From the NCBI RefSeq assembly GCF_016888125.1, contig NZ_JACSWA010000361.1, positions 1 to 57,980 of the forward strand: a DNA stretch of 57,980 nucleotides. Reading direction: 5' to 3'. The DNA is from Spirulina sp. CCY15215. Lineage in GTDB: Bacteria; Cyanobacteriota; Cyanobacteriia; Cyanobacteriales; Spirulinaceae. A program made the translations under genes and the position numbers. Below the pieces are notes generated by a model. The model saw only the letters and a program-made list of their open reading frames with translations, was not told the DNA's origin and ran no database searches. Each line of letters starts with the position of its first letter. The stretch's first letter is position 1. Below, one piece after another: positions 1 through 8,862 of this stretch.

Positions 1-1
1 T

Positions 2-68
2 AAGATATCTTGATATCTTGACGGGTTAAAACCCGTCTCGTTCGACTACCATTGATTAAAATCAATGG
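2..68. repeat. Three consecutive hairpin palindromes
   Basis: Three near-perfect inverted repeats follow one another: 2-19 (AAGATATC, 2-nt loop), 20-37 (GACGGGTT, AA loop) and 49-68 (CCATTGATT, AA loop). Very short loops and tandem arrangement suggest a dispersed palindromic element, not a single rho-independent terminator, because no T tract follows. The rest of 69-265 shows no gene; it holds HIP1 sites and AT-rich sequence downstream of dnaJ. Confidence 0.6.
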
Positions 69-265
69 CTAACTCTCACTCTCTATTTTTGGGTTTACCC
101 CTATGATGACAATCTCAAGCGCGATCGCTTATAAAGAAGCATTTTGGGTGTACTTTTGTATGGGATGACGTATTAGCCCCAAAGGATACCTTTACTATGC
201 CGCTTCTTGATTCATTAATTGTGAGGTATAGCAAAACATATTAGCGATCGCTATGATAATAAACG

Positions 266-1276
266 CTATGATAATAAAGACTCAATCATGGCTTGACGAG
301 GCTTGCAGACTTCAGTTTGACGGAGTTTCTCGTAAAGTTCTTTTTCTTGGGTACTTAAATCCGTAGGGACAATCACCTGAATTTCTACTAATTGATCGCC
401 ACGAGAACTATTACCGCGAGGATAGCCTTTATTGGCGAGGCGTAAGCGTTTGCCCGATCGCACTCCTGCCGGAACGTTCATTTTTACTAATCCATCTAGG
501 GTTGGGACTTCCACTAAACCCCCCAAAACGGCTTCACTGGGAGTTAACGGCACCTGACAAAAAATATCCGCCCCTTGTACCTCAAAAACGGCATGGGGTT
601 CGACGGTCATCTTCAGATAGAGATCGCCACCATTCATGCCTTGACCCCGCAAGCGAATTTTTTGACCATTGACGATCGCCGGAGGCATTTCTACTTCCAG
701 CGATCGCCCATCCTCTAAGCGAATGCGCTCTTTACCGCCACTATACGCCTTTTCCAACGGTAGAGTTAACTTGGCTTCAATATTGCGCGGGCGTTCCTTT
801 TTGGTCGCGTTATTATCCGTTTCTCGAACTGTATATTCGGTTTTCTTAACTCCAGGGCGAAAGGCATCTTTGGCCCGAGGATCGACCCTAGCACTGGCGG
901 GAGGTCTTTCGCTAATGTCTGGCGATCGGTTAATTAAATCCTCAACAAAGCGATCGAAATCTTTGTAACTTTTCGGATCGAATTCCTCTGCAACCTGGCG
1001 ATCGCGTTTGGGGGGCGCTTTTCTCGGGGATTTGCGCTTTTGCCCATTAGCATCCCAATAACGGCTGAAATTGTCGTATTGCGATCGCCGATAGGGATCG
1101 CTAAGGACCTCATAAGCCTCGTTAATTTCCTTAAAGCGATCCTCCGCGACTTTATCCCCAGGATTCATATCCGGGTGATAGCGCCGCGCCAAACGTCGAA
1201 ACGACTGTTTGACATCAACACCAGACGCATTCGTTTCTACATCTAAAATCCTGTAGTAATCGCGGAAGTTTTGCAT
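266..1276 (-). CDS. Type II DnaJ-family co-chaperone (CbpA-like)
   Basis: A 336-residue Hsp40 that should stimulate the ATPase of the DnaK encoded just upstream. The N-terminal J domain carries HPD at residues 34-36. A charged linker (about 70-165) follows, then the C-terminal substrate-binding domains (about 165-320). No CxxCxGxG zinc-finger repeats are present, so it is type II (CbpA-like), not canonical DnaJ. The ATG at 1276 is preferred; a TTG four codons upstream is the only extension. It lies 46 bp after dnaK on the same strand, so cotranscription is likely. The J domain is certain; the client set is unknown. Confidence 0.93.
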   Translation of the reverse strand: MQNFRDYYRILDVETNASGVDVKQSFRRLARRYHPDMNPGDKVAEDRFKEINEAYEVLSDPYRRSQYDNFSRYWDANGQKRKSPRKAPPKRDRQVAEEFDPKSYKDFDRFVEDLINRSPDISERPPASARVDPRAKDAFRPGVKKTEYTVRETDNNATKKERPRNIEAKLTLPLEKAYSGGKERIRLEDGRSLEVEMPPAIVNGQKIRLRGQGMNGGDLYLKMTVEPHAVFEVQGADIFCQVPLTPSEAVLGGLVEVPTLDGLVKMNVPAGVRSGKRLRLANKGYPRGNSSRGDQLVEIQVIVPTDLSTQEKELYEKLRQTEVCKPRQAMIESLLS

Positions 1277-1285
1277 GGACAAGTT

Positions 1286-1320
1286 CAACTATCAACTATC
1301 AACTATCAATTATCAATTAT
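1286..1320. repeat. 7-bp tandem repeat (CAACTAT/CAATTAT), five units
   Basis: Five head-to-tail 7-bp units fill the gap between dnaK and dnaJ. The same heptamer family, in one orientation or the other, recurs at 30664-30726 and 37144-37164, always at gene borders. Confidence 0.8.
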
Positions 1321-1322
1321 TT

Positions 1323-3479
1323 TCAGAGCCAGTCGTCGTCATCCTCATCCCAATCATTCTTGTAGGTGGGGCGAGAATTGCGGCGATCGCGAGGAGGGGG
1401 AGAAACATAGGGATCGCGAGGGGAAGAAGGGGGAGAAACATAAGGATCGCGAGGGCTTGAGTAACGATCGCGAGGGGGAGGAGAATAGGGATCGGGAGTA
1501 GTGCGCTTATTGTAGCGATCGAAAGTATCTTCATAGGGATCGCGATTGCTACTATTGGGAGGACGATTGCGATCGAGGCGATCGTAGCGTTCTTCTCGCT
1601 TGCTGTCTCCGGTAAAAGTGCGCTTAATTGAATCAAAGAAATCGCCGTCGTCTTCTTCTTCATATTGCAAGCGCACTTCCCGGTTCAGTTCGTAGAGGGC
1701 ATCTTGCAGGTCCGCAGAAGAGCGATCGATACCGCGATCGTCATCCCGTTCCAAACTTTCATCTAATTCTCGCATGAGAGACTCAATTTGGCGGCGATAG
1801 TAGGCTGCAAACTGACTGCCAAAATCGAGCGTTACTTCCCGCAACCGTCGCTTTCCTTGATCGACCAAAGATTTTGCCCGATTGCGTTTTTCGACCTTTT
1901 CCCGTCGTTCCCGGTCTTCACTGGCAAAACGTTCGGCTTCTTGCAACATGGTATTAATTTCATATTCGCTCAAAGTCGAGGCTTCTTGAACAACAATACT
2001 TTGCTCTCGTCCCGTCATGCGATCGATCGCCGTGACTTGTAGAATACCGTTGGCATCGATATCAAAAGCGACTTGAATTTGCGGAATACCCCTCGGGGCG
2101 GGAGGAATTCCGGTTAACTTGAAACGTCCCAAAGACTTATTATCCTTGGACATTTCCCGTTCCCCTTGAACAATATGCACTTCTACCACGGTTTGGTTAT
2201 TTTCCCCTGTGGAGAAGATATCGGAACGACGCACAGGAATCGTGGTGTTACGCGGGATGAGCTTTTTCGTTACACCACTTACAGTTTCTAAGCCCAAAGA
2301 AAGGGGCGTAACATCCAATAAAAGAACATCTTTGACAGATCCCGATAAAATTCCCGCTTGAATTGCTGCACCCACCGCAACAACTTCATCGGGGTTAACG
2401 TTCTGATTGGGTTCGCGATCGATGAGACTGTAAACCAAATCTCGGATCATGGGCATTCTTGTGGACCCTCCCACCAAAACCACCTCATCAATATCCATTG
2501 GTCCGAGTCCCGCATCTTTAAGGGCGCGTTTAACAGGACGGCGCAGGCGACTCAATAAATCGCCGCATAACCCCTCAAAACTGCCTCGGGTGAGTTGCGT
2601 TTCGATATGCTGGGGTCCTTCTTCCGTGGCGGTGATAAAGGGCAGATTGATGTCTGTAATGCCCACTCCAGAGAGTTCGATTTTCGCTTTCTCGGCGGCT
2701 TCCATGAGGCGCTGTAATGCTTGGCGATCGCTTTTCCTTAAGTCAATTTTTTGCTGTTCTAAAAACGCCTCTGCTAACCAATCGACAATTTTGCGATCGA
2801 ACTCATTTCCCCCTAACTGGGTATCGCCACTGGTGGCGCGAACTTCAAATACACCGTCTCCCACATCCAAAATAGAGACATCAAAGGTCCCTCCCCCCAA
2901 GTCAAACACCATAATGGTTTGACTGCCCTGGCGATCCAATCCATAAGCCAAAGAAGCCGCCGTGGGTTCATTAATAATCCGCAGAACCTCTAAGCCCGCA
3001 ATGCGTCCCGCATCTCGCGTCGCTTGTCGTTGGGAGTCGTTAAAATAAGCAGGGACGGTAATCACTGCACCGGTAATCGGTTCTCCTAAATAGCGTTCGG
3101 CATCTTCTGCCAAGCGTCTGAGAATTTTAGCAGCGAGTTCTTCTGGGGCGAAATCCTTTTGTAGCCGAGGACAAGGAATCTTAATATTTCCCTCCTCATC
3201 CCGACGGATGGTATAGGCAACCCGTTTGGATTCGGGGTTTAATTCGGCATATTTCCGACCGATAAAACGCTTAATGGAATAGAAGGTATTTTTGGGATTG
3301 AGAACGGTCTGTCGCCGCGCTAACTGTCCGACGAGCAATTCTCCTTCCTTGTTCACCCCCACGACGGAAGGGGTGGTTCGCATTCCTTCGGCATTGGCAA
3401 TTACCATCGGCTTATTGCCTTCCATGATGGCAACTACCGAGTTTGTCGTTCCCAAGTCGATGCCAACTACTCTACCCAT
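1323..3479 (-). CDS. dnaK: Hsp70 chaperone DnaK (DnaK1-like, extended C-terminus)
   Basis: ATP-dependent cytosolic Hsp70 of 718 residues. The nucleotide-binding domain (about 1-385) shows the phosphate-1 motif GIDLGTTNS (6-14), the phosphate-2 motif DLGGGTFD (193-200) and the adenosine motif VGGSTRMP (about 339-346). The substrate-binding domain follows (about 390-510), then a helical lid. The tail from about 615 is unusual: rich in Arg, Asp, Pro and Ser, with repeats of the type RDPYVSPP, ending in an acidic DEDDDDW segment instead of the EEVD-like ending of standard DnaK. Cyanobacteria carry several dnaK paralogues. The first residues and the long tail suggest the DnaK1 class, which is an inference from memory of the family. 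Partner J protein lies immediately downstream. Confidence 0.96.
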   Translation of the reverse strand: MGRVVGIDLGTTNSVVAIMEGNKPMVIANAEGMRTTPSVVGVNKEGELLVGQLARRQTVLNPKNTFYSIKRFIGRKYAELNPESKRVAYTIRRDEEGNIKIPCPRLQKDFAPEELAAKILRRLAEDAERYLGEPITGAVITVPAYFNDSQRQATRDAGRIAGLEVLRIINEPTAASLAYGLDRQGSQTIMVFDLGGGTFDVSILDVGDGVFEVRATSGDTQLGGNEFDRKIVDWLAEAFLEQQKIDLRKSDRQALQRLMEAAEKAKIELSGVGITDINLPFITATEEGPQHIETQLTRGSFEGLCGDLLSRLRRPVKRALKDAGLGPMDIDEVVLVGGSTRMPMIRDLVYSLIDREPNQNVNPDEVVAVGAAIQAGILSGSVKDVLLLDVTPLSLGLETVSGVTKKLIPRNTTIPVRRSDIFSTGENNQTVVEVHIVQGEREMSKDNKSLGRFKLTGIPPAPRGIPQIQVAFDIDANGILQVTAIDRMTGREQSIVVQEASTLSEYEINTMLQEAERFASEDRERREKVEKRNRAKSLVDQGKRRLREVTLDFGSQFAAYYRRQIESLMRELDESLERDDDRGIDRSSADLQDALYELNREVRLQYEEEDDGDFFDSIKRTFTGDSKREERYDRLDRNRPPNSSNRDPYEDTFDRYNKRTTPDPYSPPPRDRYSSPRDPYVSPPSSPRDPYVSPPPRDRRNSRPTYKNDWDEDDDDWL

Positions 3480-3699
3480 GTACGCTATCGATTCCTTGAA
3501 TAAATGTTAAGTTGCTGCATTCTATTGTAATGGGTAATCGGTAATGGTTAGGGGGGTCGGGAAAAAGACTTGTTCTGGAGACTGAGATCCTTGCTTGGGG
3601 ATGATTCTGTTGCGGCTTCTCACTGTGCGATCGCCTTTGCTGGCGCTAAAATTAGAATCTAGCCAAAAAAACCTGTTAATTTTTAATTTTACGATCGCT

Positions 3700-5097
3700 A
3701 TGTCTCAAGGTAATGAAACAAAAATACTCATTTTCTCCCTCGCAATTACAGGGGCAATTATTGGCGGAGGGGGATGGTGGGCGTATAATTCGGGTTTAAT
3801 CGGTGCAGGAGGAGATAAAACCCCGATCGCGGCTACCAATGGGGGAGAAGGACTACAAACGCGCTTGAGTAATGGCGATCGCCTTTTAGTTAGCGATACG
3901 ACAACTCCCCAAAAACAAGCAGGAATTCAAGCCTTATCAGCTAAAAACTACTCTGAAGCCATAACTAACTTTGAGGCTTCTTTAAAAACGATACAAAACG
4001 ACCCAGAAACTGTAATCTATCTTAATAACGCCAAAATTGGTAACGCTCAATCCTATACTCTCGCCGTTTCTGTGCCGATTGGCGGTAATATCGATGCAGC
4101 GAAAGAAATGCTCCGAGGAGTCGCCCAAGCGCAACAGAGTGTTAACGATCTGGGAGGAATTAACGGCATTCCCCTAAAAATTCTCATTGCGGATGATGAT
4201 AATAGCCCCGAGATCGCCCGAGAAATTGCAGGAGAATTTGCAAACAATCGAGACATATTAGGAGTCGTGGGACATTTTGGCAGCGATACCACCCAAGCGG
4301 CGGCACAAGTGTACCAAGAGAAAGGACTACCGATGATTTCTCCCACCAGTACCTCGGTTGAGTTATCAGGAGTTGGGGATTATATTTTTCGCAGCGTCCC
4401 CAGCGATCGCTTTACCGGTAGCGCCATCGCCCGCTATCAATTAGATACTCTCCAGAAACAAAAAGCAGCAATTTTTTATAATCCTCAAAGTAACTACAGT
4501 CAGTCTCTGAAAGAGGTTGTTAATACCGATCTTTTAAGTCAGGGAGGAGAAGTCGTCGCAGAATTCGACCTCACGGGAAATTTTAATGCTAATAATGCAG
4601 TAACAGAAGCCAAAAATAAGGGTGCAGAAGTTTTAATTTTATTATCCAACTCAGAAACCTTAGATGCAGCCCTGCAAGTCGTTAGGGTTAATGGGCGATC
4701 GCTGCCTCTTTTAGCGGGAGATAGCGCCTATACCGCCAAAACCTTACAAATAGGAGGACAAAATGCAGAAGGCATGGTTTTAGCCATCCCTTGGCACATT
4801 TTGGCTGCCCCCAATACTCCATTTGCTAAGATGGCCGGCCAACTGTGGGGAGGAGAGGTCAACTGGCGCACGGCCATGAGTTACGATGCCCTACAAGCCT
4901 TTATCGCTGCCTTAAATCAAAATCCGACTCGTCAAGGGGTGCAACAAGCCTTAAGCGATCGCAATTTCCTAGGGGAGGGTGCCTCACAAAAAATTCGTTT
5001 TCTCCCTTCCGGCGATCGCAATCAAGCTGTACAATTAGTGATAATCGAACCCGGAAATCGCACCAGTTTCGGCTATGAATTTGTCCCTATTCAATGA
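3700..5097 (+). CDS. Membrane-anchored periplasmic binding protein (Peripla_BP_6) with TPR-like segment
   Basis: A 465-residue protein beginning with an uncleaved-looking hydrophobic anchor (about residues 9-30). A TPR-like helical pair follows (about 65-115), then a branched-chain-amino-acid-type type 1 periplasmic binding fold (about 115-465). It contains PMISPTSTS and VPSDRF, motifs of the LivJ/AmiC superfamily. The ATG at 3700 was chosen because it gives a clean signal anchor; upstream in-frame starts would add 35 unlikely residues. No ABC permease or ATPase lies nearby, so it may be a ligand sensor or serve a remote transporter. It is a close paralogue of the next gene. Ligand unknown. 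Confidence 0.88.
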   Translation: MSQGNETKILIFSLAITGAIIGGGGWWAYNSGLIGAGGDKTPIAATNGGEGLQTRLSNGDRLLVSDTTTPQKQAGIQALSAKNYSEAITNFEASLKTIQNDPETVIYLNNAKIGNAQSYTLAVSVPIGGNIDAAKEMLRGVAQAQQSVNDLGGINGIPLKILIADDDNSPEIAREIAGEFANNRDILGVVGHFGSDTTQAAAQVYQEKGLPMISPTSTSVELSGVGDYIFRSVPSDRFTGSAIARYQLDTLQKQKAAIFYNPQSNYSQSLKEVVNTDLLSQGGEVVAEFDLTGNFNANNAVTEAKNKGAEVLILLSNSETLDAALQVVRVNGRSLPLLAGDSAYTAKTLQIGGQNAEGMVLAIPWHILAAPNTPFAKMAGQLWGGEVNWRTAMSYDALQAFIAALNQNPTRQGVQQALSDRNFLGEGASQKIRFLPSGDRNQAVQLVIIEPGNRTSFGYEFVPIQ

Positions 5098-5162
5098 TTA
5101 ATTATCAATGATTAATTATCAATTGGGGAACAGAAATAAATAACAAATAACCAATAAATACT

Positions 5163-6575
5163 ATGCCAAAAAAAGAAACTCCTGCTTTAATTATTGCTTT
5201 ATTGGTAACAGGAGCCGTGGTTGTTACAGGTGGACTCTGGTTTGCCAATACCATTAAACAAAGCGATCGCCCGAATCCTCCCGATCCTTCTCCCACAATA
5301 ACAACAACACCCCCTCAATCGGGACAACCTCTCCCGCGTTTGAGTGGTGGGGAAGCAATTCTTATTTCTGACTTAACAACCCCTCAAAAACAAAAAGCAG
5401 TAGAGGCTTTAGCCCAAGGTAATTATCAGCAGGCAATTAGCGAACTCGAAGCCTCTTTAGCAGTGACTAAAAACGACCCTGAAGCCTTAATTTACCTCAA
5501 CAATGCCCGCATCGGTCAAAAAAAATCTTATACGATTGTTGCCTCCATGCCCATTGGTAATAATGCCAATGCTGCTAAAGAAATGTTGCGCGGTGTAGCA
5601 CAAGCTCAAGATGAAATTAATCGAGAAGGGGGAATTAATGGCATCAATTTAAAAGTTTTAATTGCTAACGATGATAATGATGAAGAAATTGCCCAACAAG
5701 TCGCCGCAGAATTTGCGAAAAAGCCAGAAATCTTAGGAGTTGTGGGACATTTTGGCAGTGGCACAACCCTCGCAGCCGCAAAAATTTATCAGCAAGAAAA
5801 ATTACCGATGATTTCTCCCACCAGTACCTCCGTTACTCTTTCTGGGGTAGGAAATTATATCTTTCGTACTGTCCCCAGCGATCGCTTTGCCGGCAGTGCT
5901 TTAGCGCGATATCAACTGGAAGGATTAAAAAAACAAAAAGCGGCAGTTTTCTTTAATTCCGAGAGTAACTATAGTCAGTCTTTAAAAGATGTTTTTACCA
6001 CTGACTTATTCGGACAAGGAGGGGAAGTTGTGGCTGAATATGACTTTTCTGCACCGGACTTTGATGCCCGTCGTATGGTACAAGAAGCCGGCGATCGCGG
6101 GGCAGAAGTGTTAATGTTGGCGGCAAATTCCGAAGTTTTAGAAGCAATGCTGGCTGTCGTTGCTGCCAATCAAGGAAAACTCTCTCTGCTGGCAGGAGAT
6201 AGCGCCTATAAGCCCGATATCCTGGCACGGGGGGCAGAAAACGCCCTGGGCATGGTTTTGGCGGTGCCTTGGCATATTCTCGGCAATCCTGGATCTGAAT
6301 TTCCTAAAGCCGCGCAACAGTTATGGGGAGGAGATGTCAATTGGCGCACGGCCATGGCTTATGATGCCACTCGTGCTTTTATTGAAGCACTCAAGCAAAA
6401 TCCGACTCGATCCGGCATTCAAAATGCTTTCGCACAGTCCCAGTTTCAAGCCACTGGAGCCACGGGAGACATTCGTTTTTTACCTTCCGGCGATCGCAAT
6501 CAAGCCGTACAATTAGTAGAAGTTAAAGTGGGGACGCGATCGGGGTTTAGCTATGATTTTGTACCGGTTCAATAA
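5163..6575 (+). CDS. Second membrane-anchored Peripla_BP_6 protein, tandem paralogue
   Basis: A 470-residue tandem duplicate of the preceding gene, 65 bp downstream. It has the same order: N-terminal membrane anchor (about 8-29), proline/threonine-rich linker, TPR-like helices (about 75-125) and a periplasmic type 1 binding fold to the C-terminus. The shared strings PMISPTSTSV, VPSDRF and LLAGDSAY and the matching end (SGDRNQAVQLV) show recent common origin. The spacer contains the simple repeat ATTAATTATCAATG. As with its neighbour, no transporter subunits are encoded beside it. Substrate specificity cannot be read from sequence. Confidence 0.88.
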   Translation: MPKKETPALIIALLVTGAVVVTGGLWFANTIKQSDRPNPPDPSPTITTTPPQSGQPLPRLSGGEAILISDLTTPQKQKAVEALAQGNYQQAISELEASLAVTKNDPEALIYLNNARIGQKKSYTIVASMPIGNNANAAKEMLRGVAQAQDEINREGGINGINLKVLIANDDNDEEIAQQVAAEFAKKPEILGVVGHFGSGTTLAAAKIYQQEKLPMISPTSTSVTLSGVGNYIFRTVPSDRFAGSALARYQLEGLKKQKAAVFFNSESNYSQSLKDVFTTDLFGQGGEVVAEYDFSAPDFDARRMVQEAGDRGAEVLMLAANSEVLEAMLAVVAANQGKLSLLAGDSAYKPDILARGAENALGMVLAVPWHILGNPGSEFPKAAQQLWGGDVNWRTAMAYDATRAFIEALKQNPTRSGIQNAFAQSQFQATGATGDIRFLPSGDRNQAVQLVEVKVGTRSGFSYDFVPVQ

Positions 6576-6581
6576 ATTGGG

Positions 6582-6620
6582 ATGGGCGATCGCCTTCACA
6601 TCCCCCCCCCGATCGCCCAT
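6582..6620. terminator. Inverted repeat between convergent genes (possible bidirectional terminator)
   Basis: ATGGGCGATCG at 6582-6592 pairs perfectly with CGATCGCCCAT at 6610-6620 (17-nt loop). It sits where the binding-protein gene and the DUF212 gene converge. The arms contain HIP1-like sequence, so the pairing could be incidental. No clear T tract on the plus strand. Confidence 0.4.
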
Positions 6621-7063
6621 TCCGCGACCAGAGAAGTCCCAATACCTAACGCCAAACCCATCAAAACTTGAAAGGGAGTATGACCCAAAAGCTCCTTGAG
6701 ACGCTCCTCATTAAACTCCTTGTCTTCTTGGAACATATCATCAATGATTTGATTGAGAATCTTGGCTTGTTTGCCCACCGCTTGACGCACTCCTGTGGCA
6801 TCGTACATGACAATAATGGCAAATAGACAGGCGATCGCAAACTCCGAACTCCCCCAGCCTTTTGTTTGTCCCACCCCCGTTGCCAAAGCCGTCACCAAAG
6901 CAGAATGAGCGCTAGGCATCCCCCCCGTGCTGAATAACCATTGCAGATTAACTTCTTTTTCGCGAATTAAACCGATCGCGAACTTTAATCCTTGAGCGAG
7001 AAAACAAGCGCTGAGGGCAACTAATAAAACATGATTGCCGAAAATATCCCCAAAATGCTGCAT
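6596..7063 (-). CDS. Divergent PAP2 family protein (DUF212)
   Basis: A 155-residue integral membrane protein of the DUF212 family, distantly related to PAP2 phosphatases and vanadium haloperoxidases. Visible signatures are GGMPSAHSALVTALATGVG (about 47-65) and VMYDATGVRQAVG in the second half. Hydrophobic segments lie near the N-terminus (about 10-30), in the middle (about 75-95) and at the C-terminus (about 130-150). The ATG at 7063 is preferred to an upstream TTG. Its 3' end lies 52 bp before GGPP synthase's start-proximal spacing group on the same strand; both handle membrane lipids or isoprenoids, which may be coincidence. Enzymatic activity is unproven for the family. Confidence 0.85.
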   Translation of the reverse strand: MQHFGDIFGNHVLLVALSACFLAQGLKFAIGLIREKEVNLQWLFSTGGMPSAHSALVTALATGVGQTKGWGSSEFAIACLFAIIVMYDATGVRQAVGKQAKILNQIIDDMFQEDKEFNEERLKELLGHTPFQVLMGLALGIGTSLVAEWAIGGGM

Positions 7064-7115
7064 AGTTTGTTGTGATTGCAATTGCTAAATTTTTTGCTAA
7101 TTTTTCCTGCTACTG

Positions 7116-8045
7116 CTAACTTTTTCGAGAGGTAATAAAACGAGCTAAAGCGCGTAAAGGTTCCGCCTTTGTTTCATAATCCCTCAGTTGCGCGATCGCC
7201 TCTTCAATTAATTGTTCGGCTTTGTTTTGCGAGGCTTCTAGCCCCAACAAACTCGGATAGGTTGCCTTTTGTGCAGCCACATCTTTCCCCGCCGTTTTCC
7301 CTAATTCTTCTCGCGTTGCCGTAATATCTAAAATGTCATCAATGACTTGAAATGCCAAACCAATATTCTGCGCGTATCGGGTTAACTTCTGTATATCTTC
7401 TTCTGTTGCCCCCGCTAATATTGCCCCACAAACCACGCAGGCTGCCAGTAATGCCCCGGTTTTATGCACGTGGATAAATTGCAACTGTTCAAGGGAAATA
7501 TCGGGTTTCCCTTCCGATTCTAAATCTACCACCTGCCCCCCCACAATGCCCGCACCACCGGAGGCCTTGGCTAAATATGCAATCACCTTTAACACATTTT
7601 CCGGTGGTACATTAGAGGTTTGGGTAGCAATATGCTCAAAGGCATAAGAAAGCAAGCCATCCCCCGCTAAAATAGCAATATCGTCGCCATATACCTTGTG
7701 ATTGGTTAACTTGCCCCGACGATAATCATCATTGTCCATTGCGGGCAAATCGTCGTGAATTAAGGACATAGTATGAATCATTTCCAAGGCGCAAGCAGTA
7801 GGCATAGCAATATCCGCGCTACCCCCCAGCATTTCGCAAGTTGCTAAACAAAGAATGGGACGCAAGCGCTTTCCTCCCGCTAACAGAGAATAGCGCATGG
7901 CTTCGTAAATTTTGGGAAATTCAGCACTAGGAGGGACAGCGCGATCGAGTGCAGCTTCTACCTTGATTTTCTGTGCTTTGAGATATGCCGCCAAATCAAA
8001 ATCTAGCGAAGTTGTTGGGGGGCGTTTTTCGTCTGTCGTCACCAT
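7116..8045 (-). CDS. crtE: Geranylgeranyl diphosphate synthase
   Basis: Class I trans-prenyltransferase of 309 residues, the usual length. It condenses isopentenyl diphosphate with allylic diphosphates to give C20 GGPP for carotenoids, chlorophyll phytol and quinone tails. The first Asp-rich motif [10 protein letters not shown] lies at about 98-107 and the second, DDILD, at about 231-235. The upstream sequence GGKRLRP (about 56-62) binds diphosphate. Cytosolic. The gene precedes the DUF212 gene by 52 bp on the same strand and follows the PP2C gene by 58 bp. Product chain length is inferred from the cyanobacterial CrtE resemblance; FPP synthesis cannot be excluded. Confidence 0.93.
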   Translation of the reverse strand: MVTTDEKRPPTTSLDFDLAAYLKAQKIKVEAALDRAVPPSAEFPKIYEAMRYSLLAGGKRLRPILCLATCEMLGGSADIAMPTACALEMIHTMSLIHDDLPAMDNDDYRRGKLTNHKVYGDDIAILAGDGLLSYAFEHIATQTSNVPPENVLKVIAYLAKASGGAGIVGGQVVDLESEGKPDISLEQLQFIHVHKTGALLAACVVCGAILAGATEEDIQKLTRYAQNIGLAFQVIDDILDITATREELGKTAGKDVAAQKATYPSLLGLEASQNKAEQLIEEAIAQLRDYETKAEPLRALARFITSRKS

Positions 8046-8103
8046 GTCCTAACTTGTTCCGAGCCTGTAAAACATAATCATCATACCCCCTTATCAATCC
8101 ATC

Positions 8104-8826
8104 TTAATTTTCAAATACAATCACTACAGTAATATTATCCGAGCCTCCATTTTCCTTTGCTTGCTCCACTAACCCTTTCGCTGCTTCCTCGCCATTTTCA
8201 CTCTCCCGCAATAACTCTTGAATTGAGGGATCTGGTACCTCTTCGGTTAACCCATCGCTACACAATAAGAGGCGATCGCCTTTCTGAATCTCTATTTTCT
8301 GAATTTCAATATTTTGGATATCCTTACGTCCGAGACATTGAGATAAAACGTGCCGCCAAGGATGGATGCGTGCTGCTTCTGGGGTCAAATCTCCCATTTT
8401 CATCGCCCGCGCTACCCAAGTTTGGTCTTCTGTGACTTGCTCAAGATTTTCCCCCCGCAGGCGATAGAGACGAGAATCACCAATATGAGCAGACCAAGCG
8501 CGATCGCGACGAAAGAGAACAATCACAATAGTTGTCCCCATATCCGCCCGCTCGGGATGTTCTTCTTGATCGTCTAAAATCCCTTGATTGGCTGACTCAA
8601 TCGCTTCTTCTAATAAAGTTTCCGAGTTGATTTTATCGTCCCAGCGATCGTTAAGATATGCCTGAATAGATTGCGTAGCAATGCGGCTGGCTTCTTGACC
8701 TCCAGCGTGACCCCCCATTCCATCGGCGACGATGAAAAAGCGTCCTTTCGGATCGATATAATAATCATCCTGATTGACAGATCGAAGAACTCCGGTATCG
8801 GTTAGCCCCGTGAAGCGACGTTTCAT
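8104..8826 (-). CDS. PP2C-family protein Ser/Thr phosphatase
   Basis: A 240-residue metal-dependent (PPM) phosphatase with the family motifs in order: SVNQDDYY near residue 17, DGMGGHAGG (about 36-44), GTTIV (about 97-101), HIGDSRLYR (about 114-122), CSDGLTE (about 190-196) and GGSDNITVVIV near the end. It would dephosphorylate Ser/Thr phosphoproteins in the cytosol, and it is encoded close to a UbiB kinase and a Hanks-type kinase. The ATG at 8826 is preferred over an upstream TTG because the fold begins with KRRFTGLTDTG. Substrates unknown. Confidence 0.93.
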   Translation of the reverse strand: MKRRFTGLTDTGVLRSVNQDDYYIDPKGRFFIVADGMGGHAGGQEASRIATQSIQAYLNDRWDDKINSETLLEEAIESANQGILDDQEEHPERADMGTTIVIVLFRRDRAWSAHIGDSRLYRLRGENLEQVTEDQTWVARAMKMGDLTPEAARIHPWRHVLSQCLGRKDIQNIEIQKIEIQKGDRLLLCSDGLTEEVPDPSIQELLRESENGEEAAKGLVEQAKENGGSDNITVVIVFEN

Positions 8827-8862
8827 ATTGATTTGAGTCTCAAACAAAATTAGCGAGGTTTT

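Noticed and set aside
2449-2922. Long open frame of 157 codons antisense to dnaK
   Set aside because: It is the mirror of a strongly coding region with no family likeness; dnaK clearly explains the sequence.
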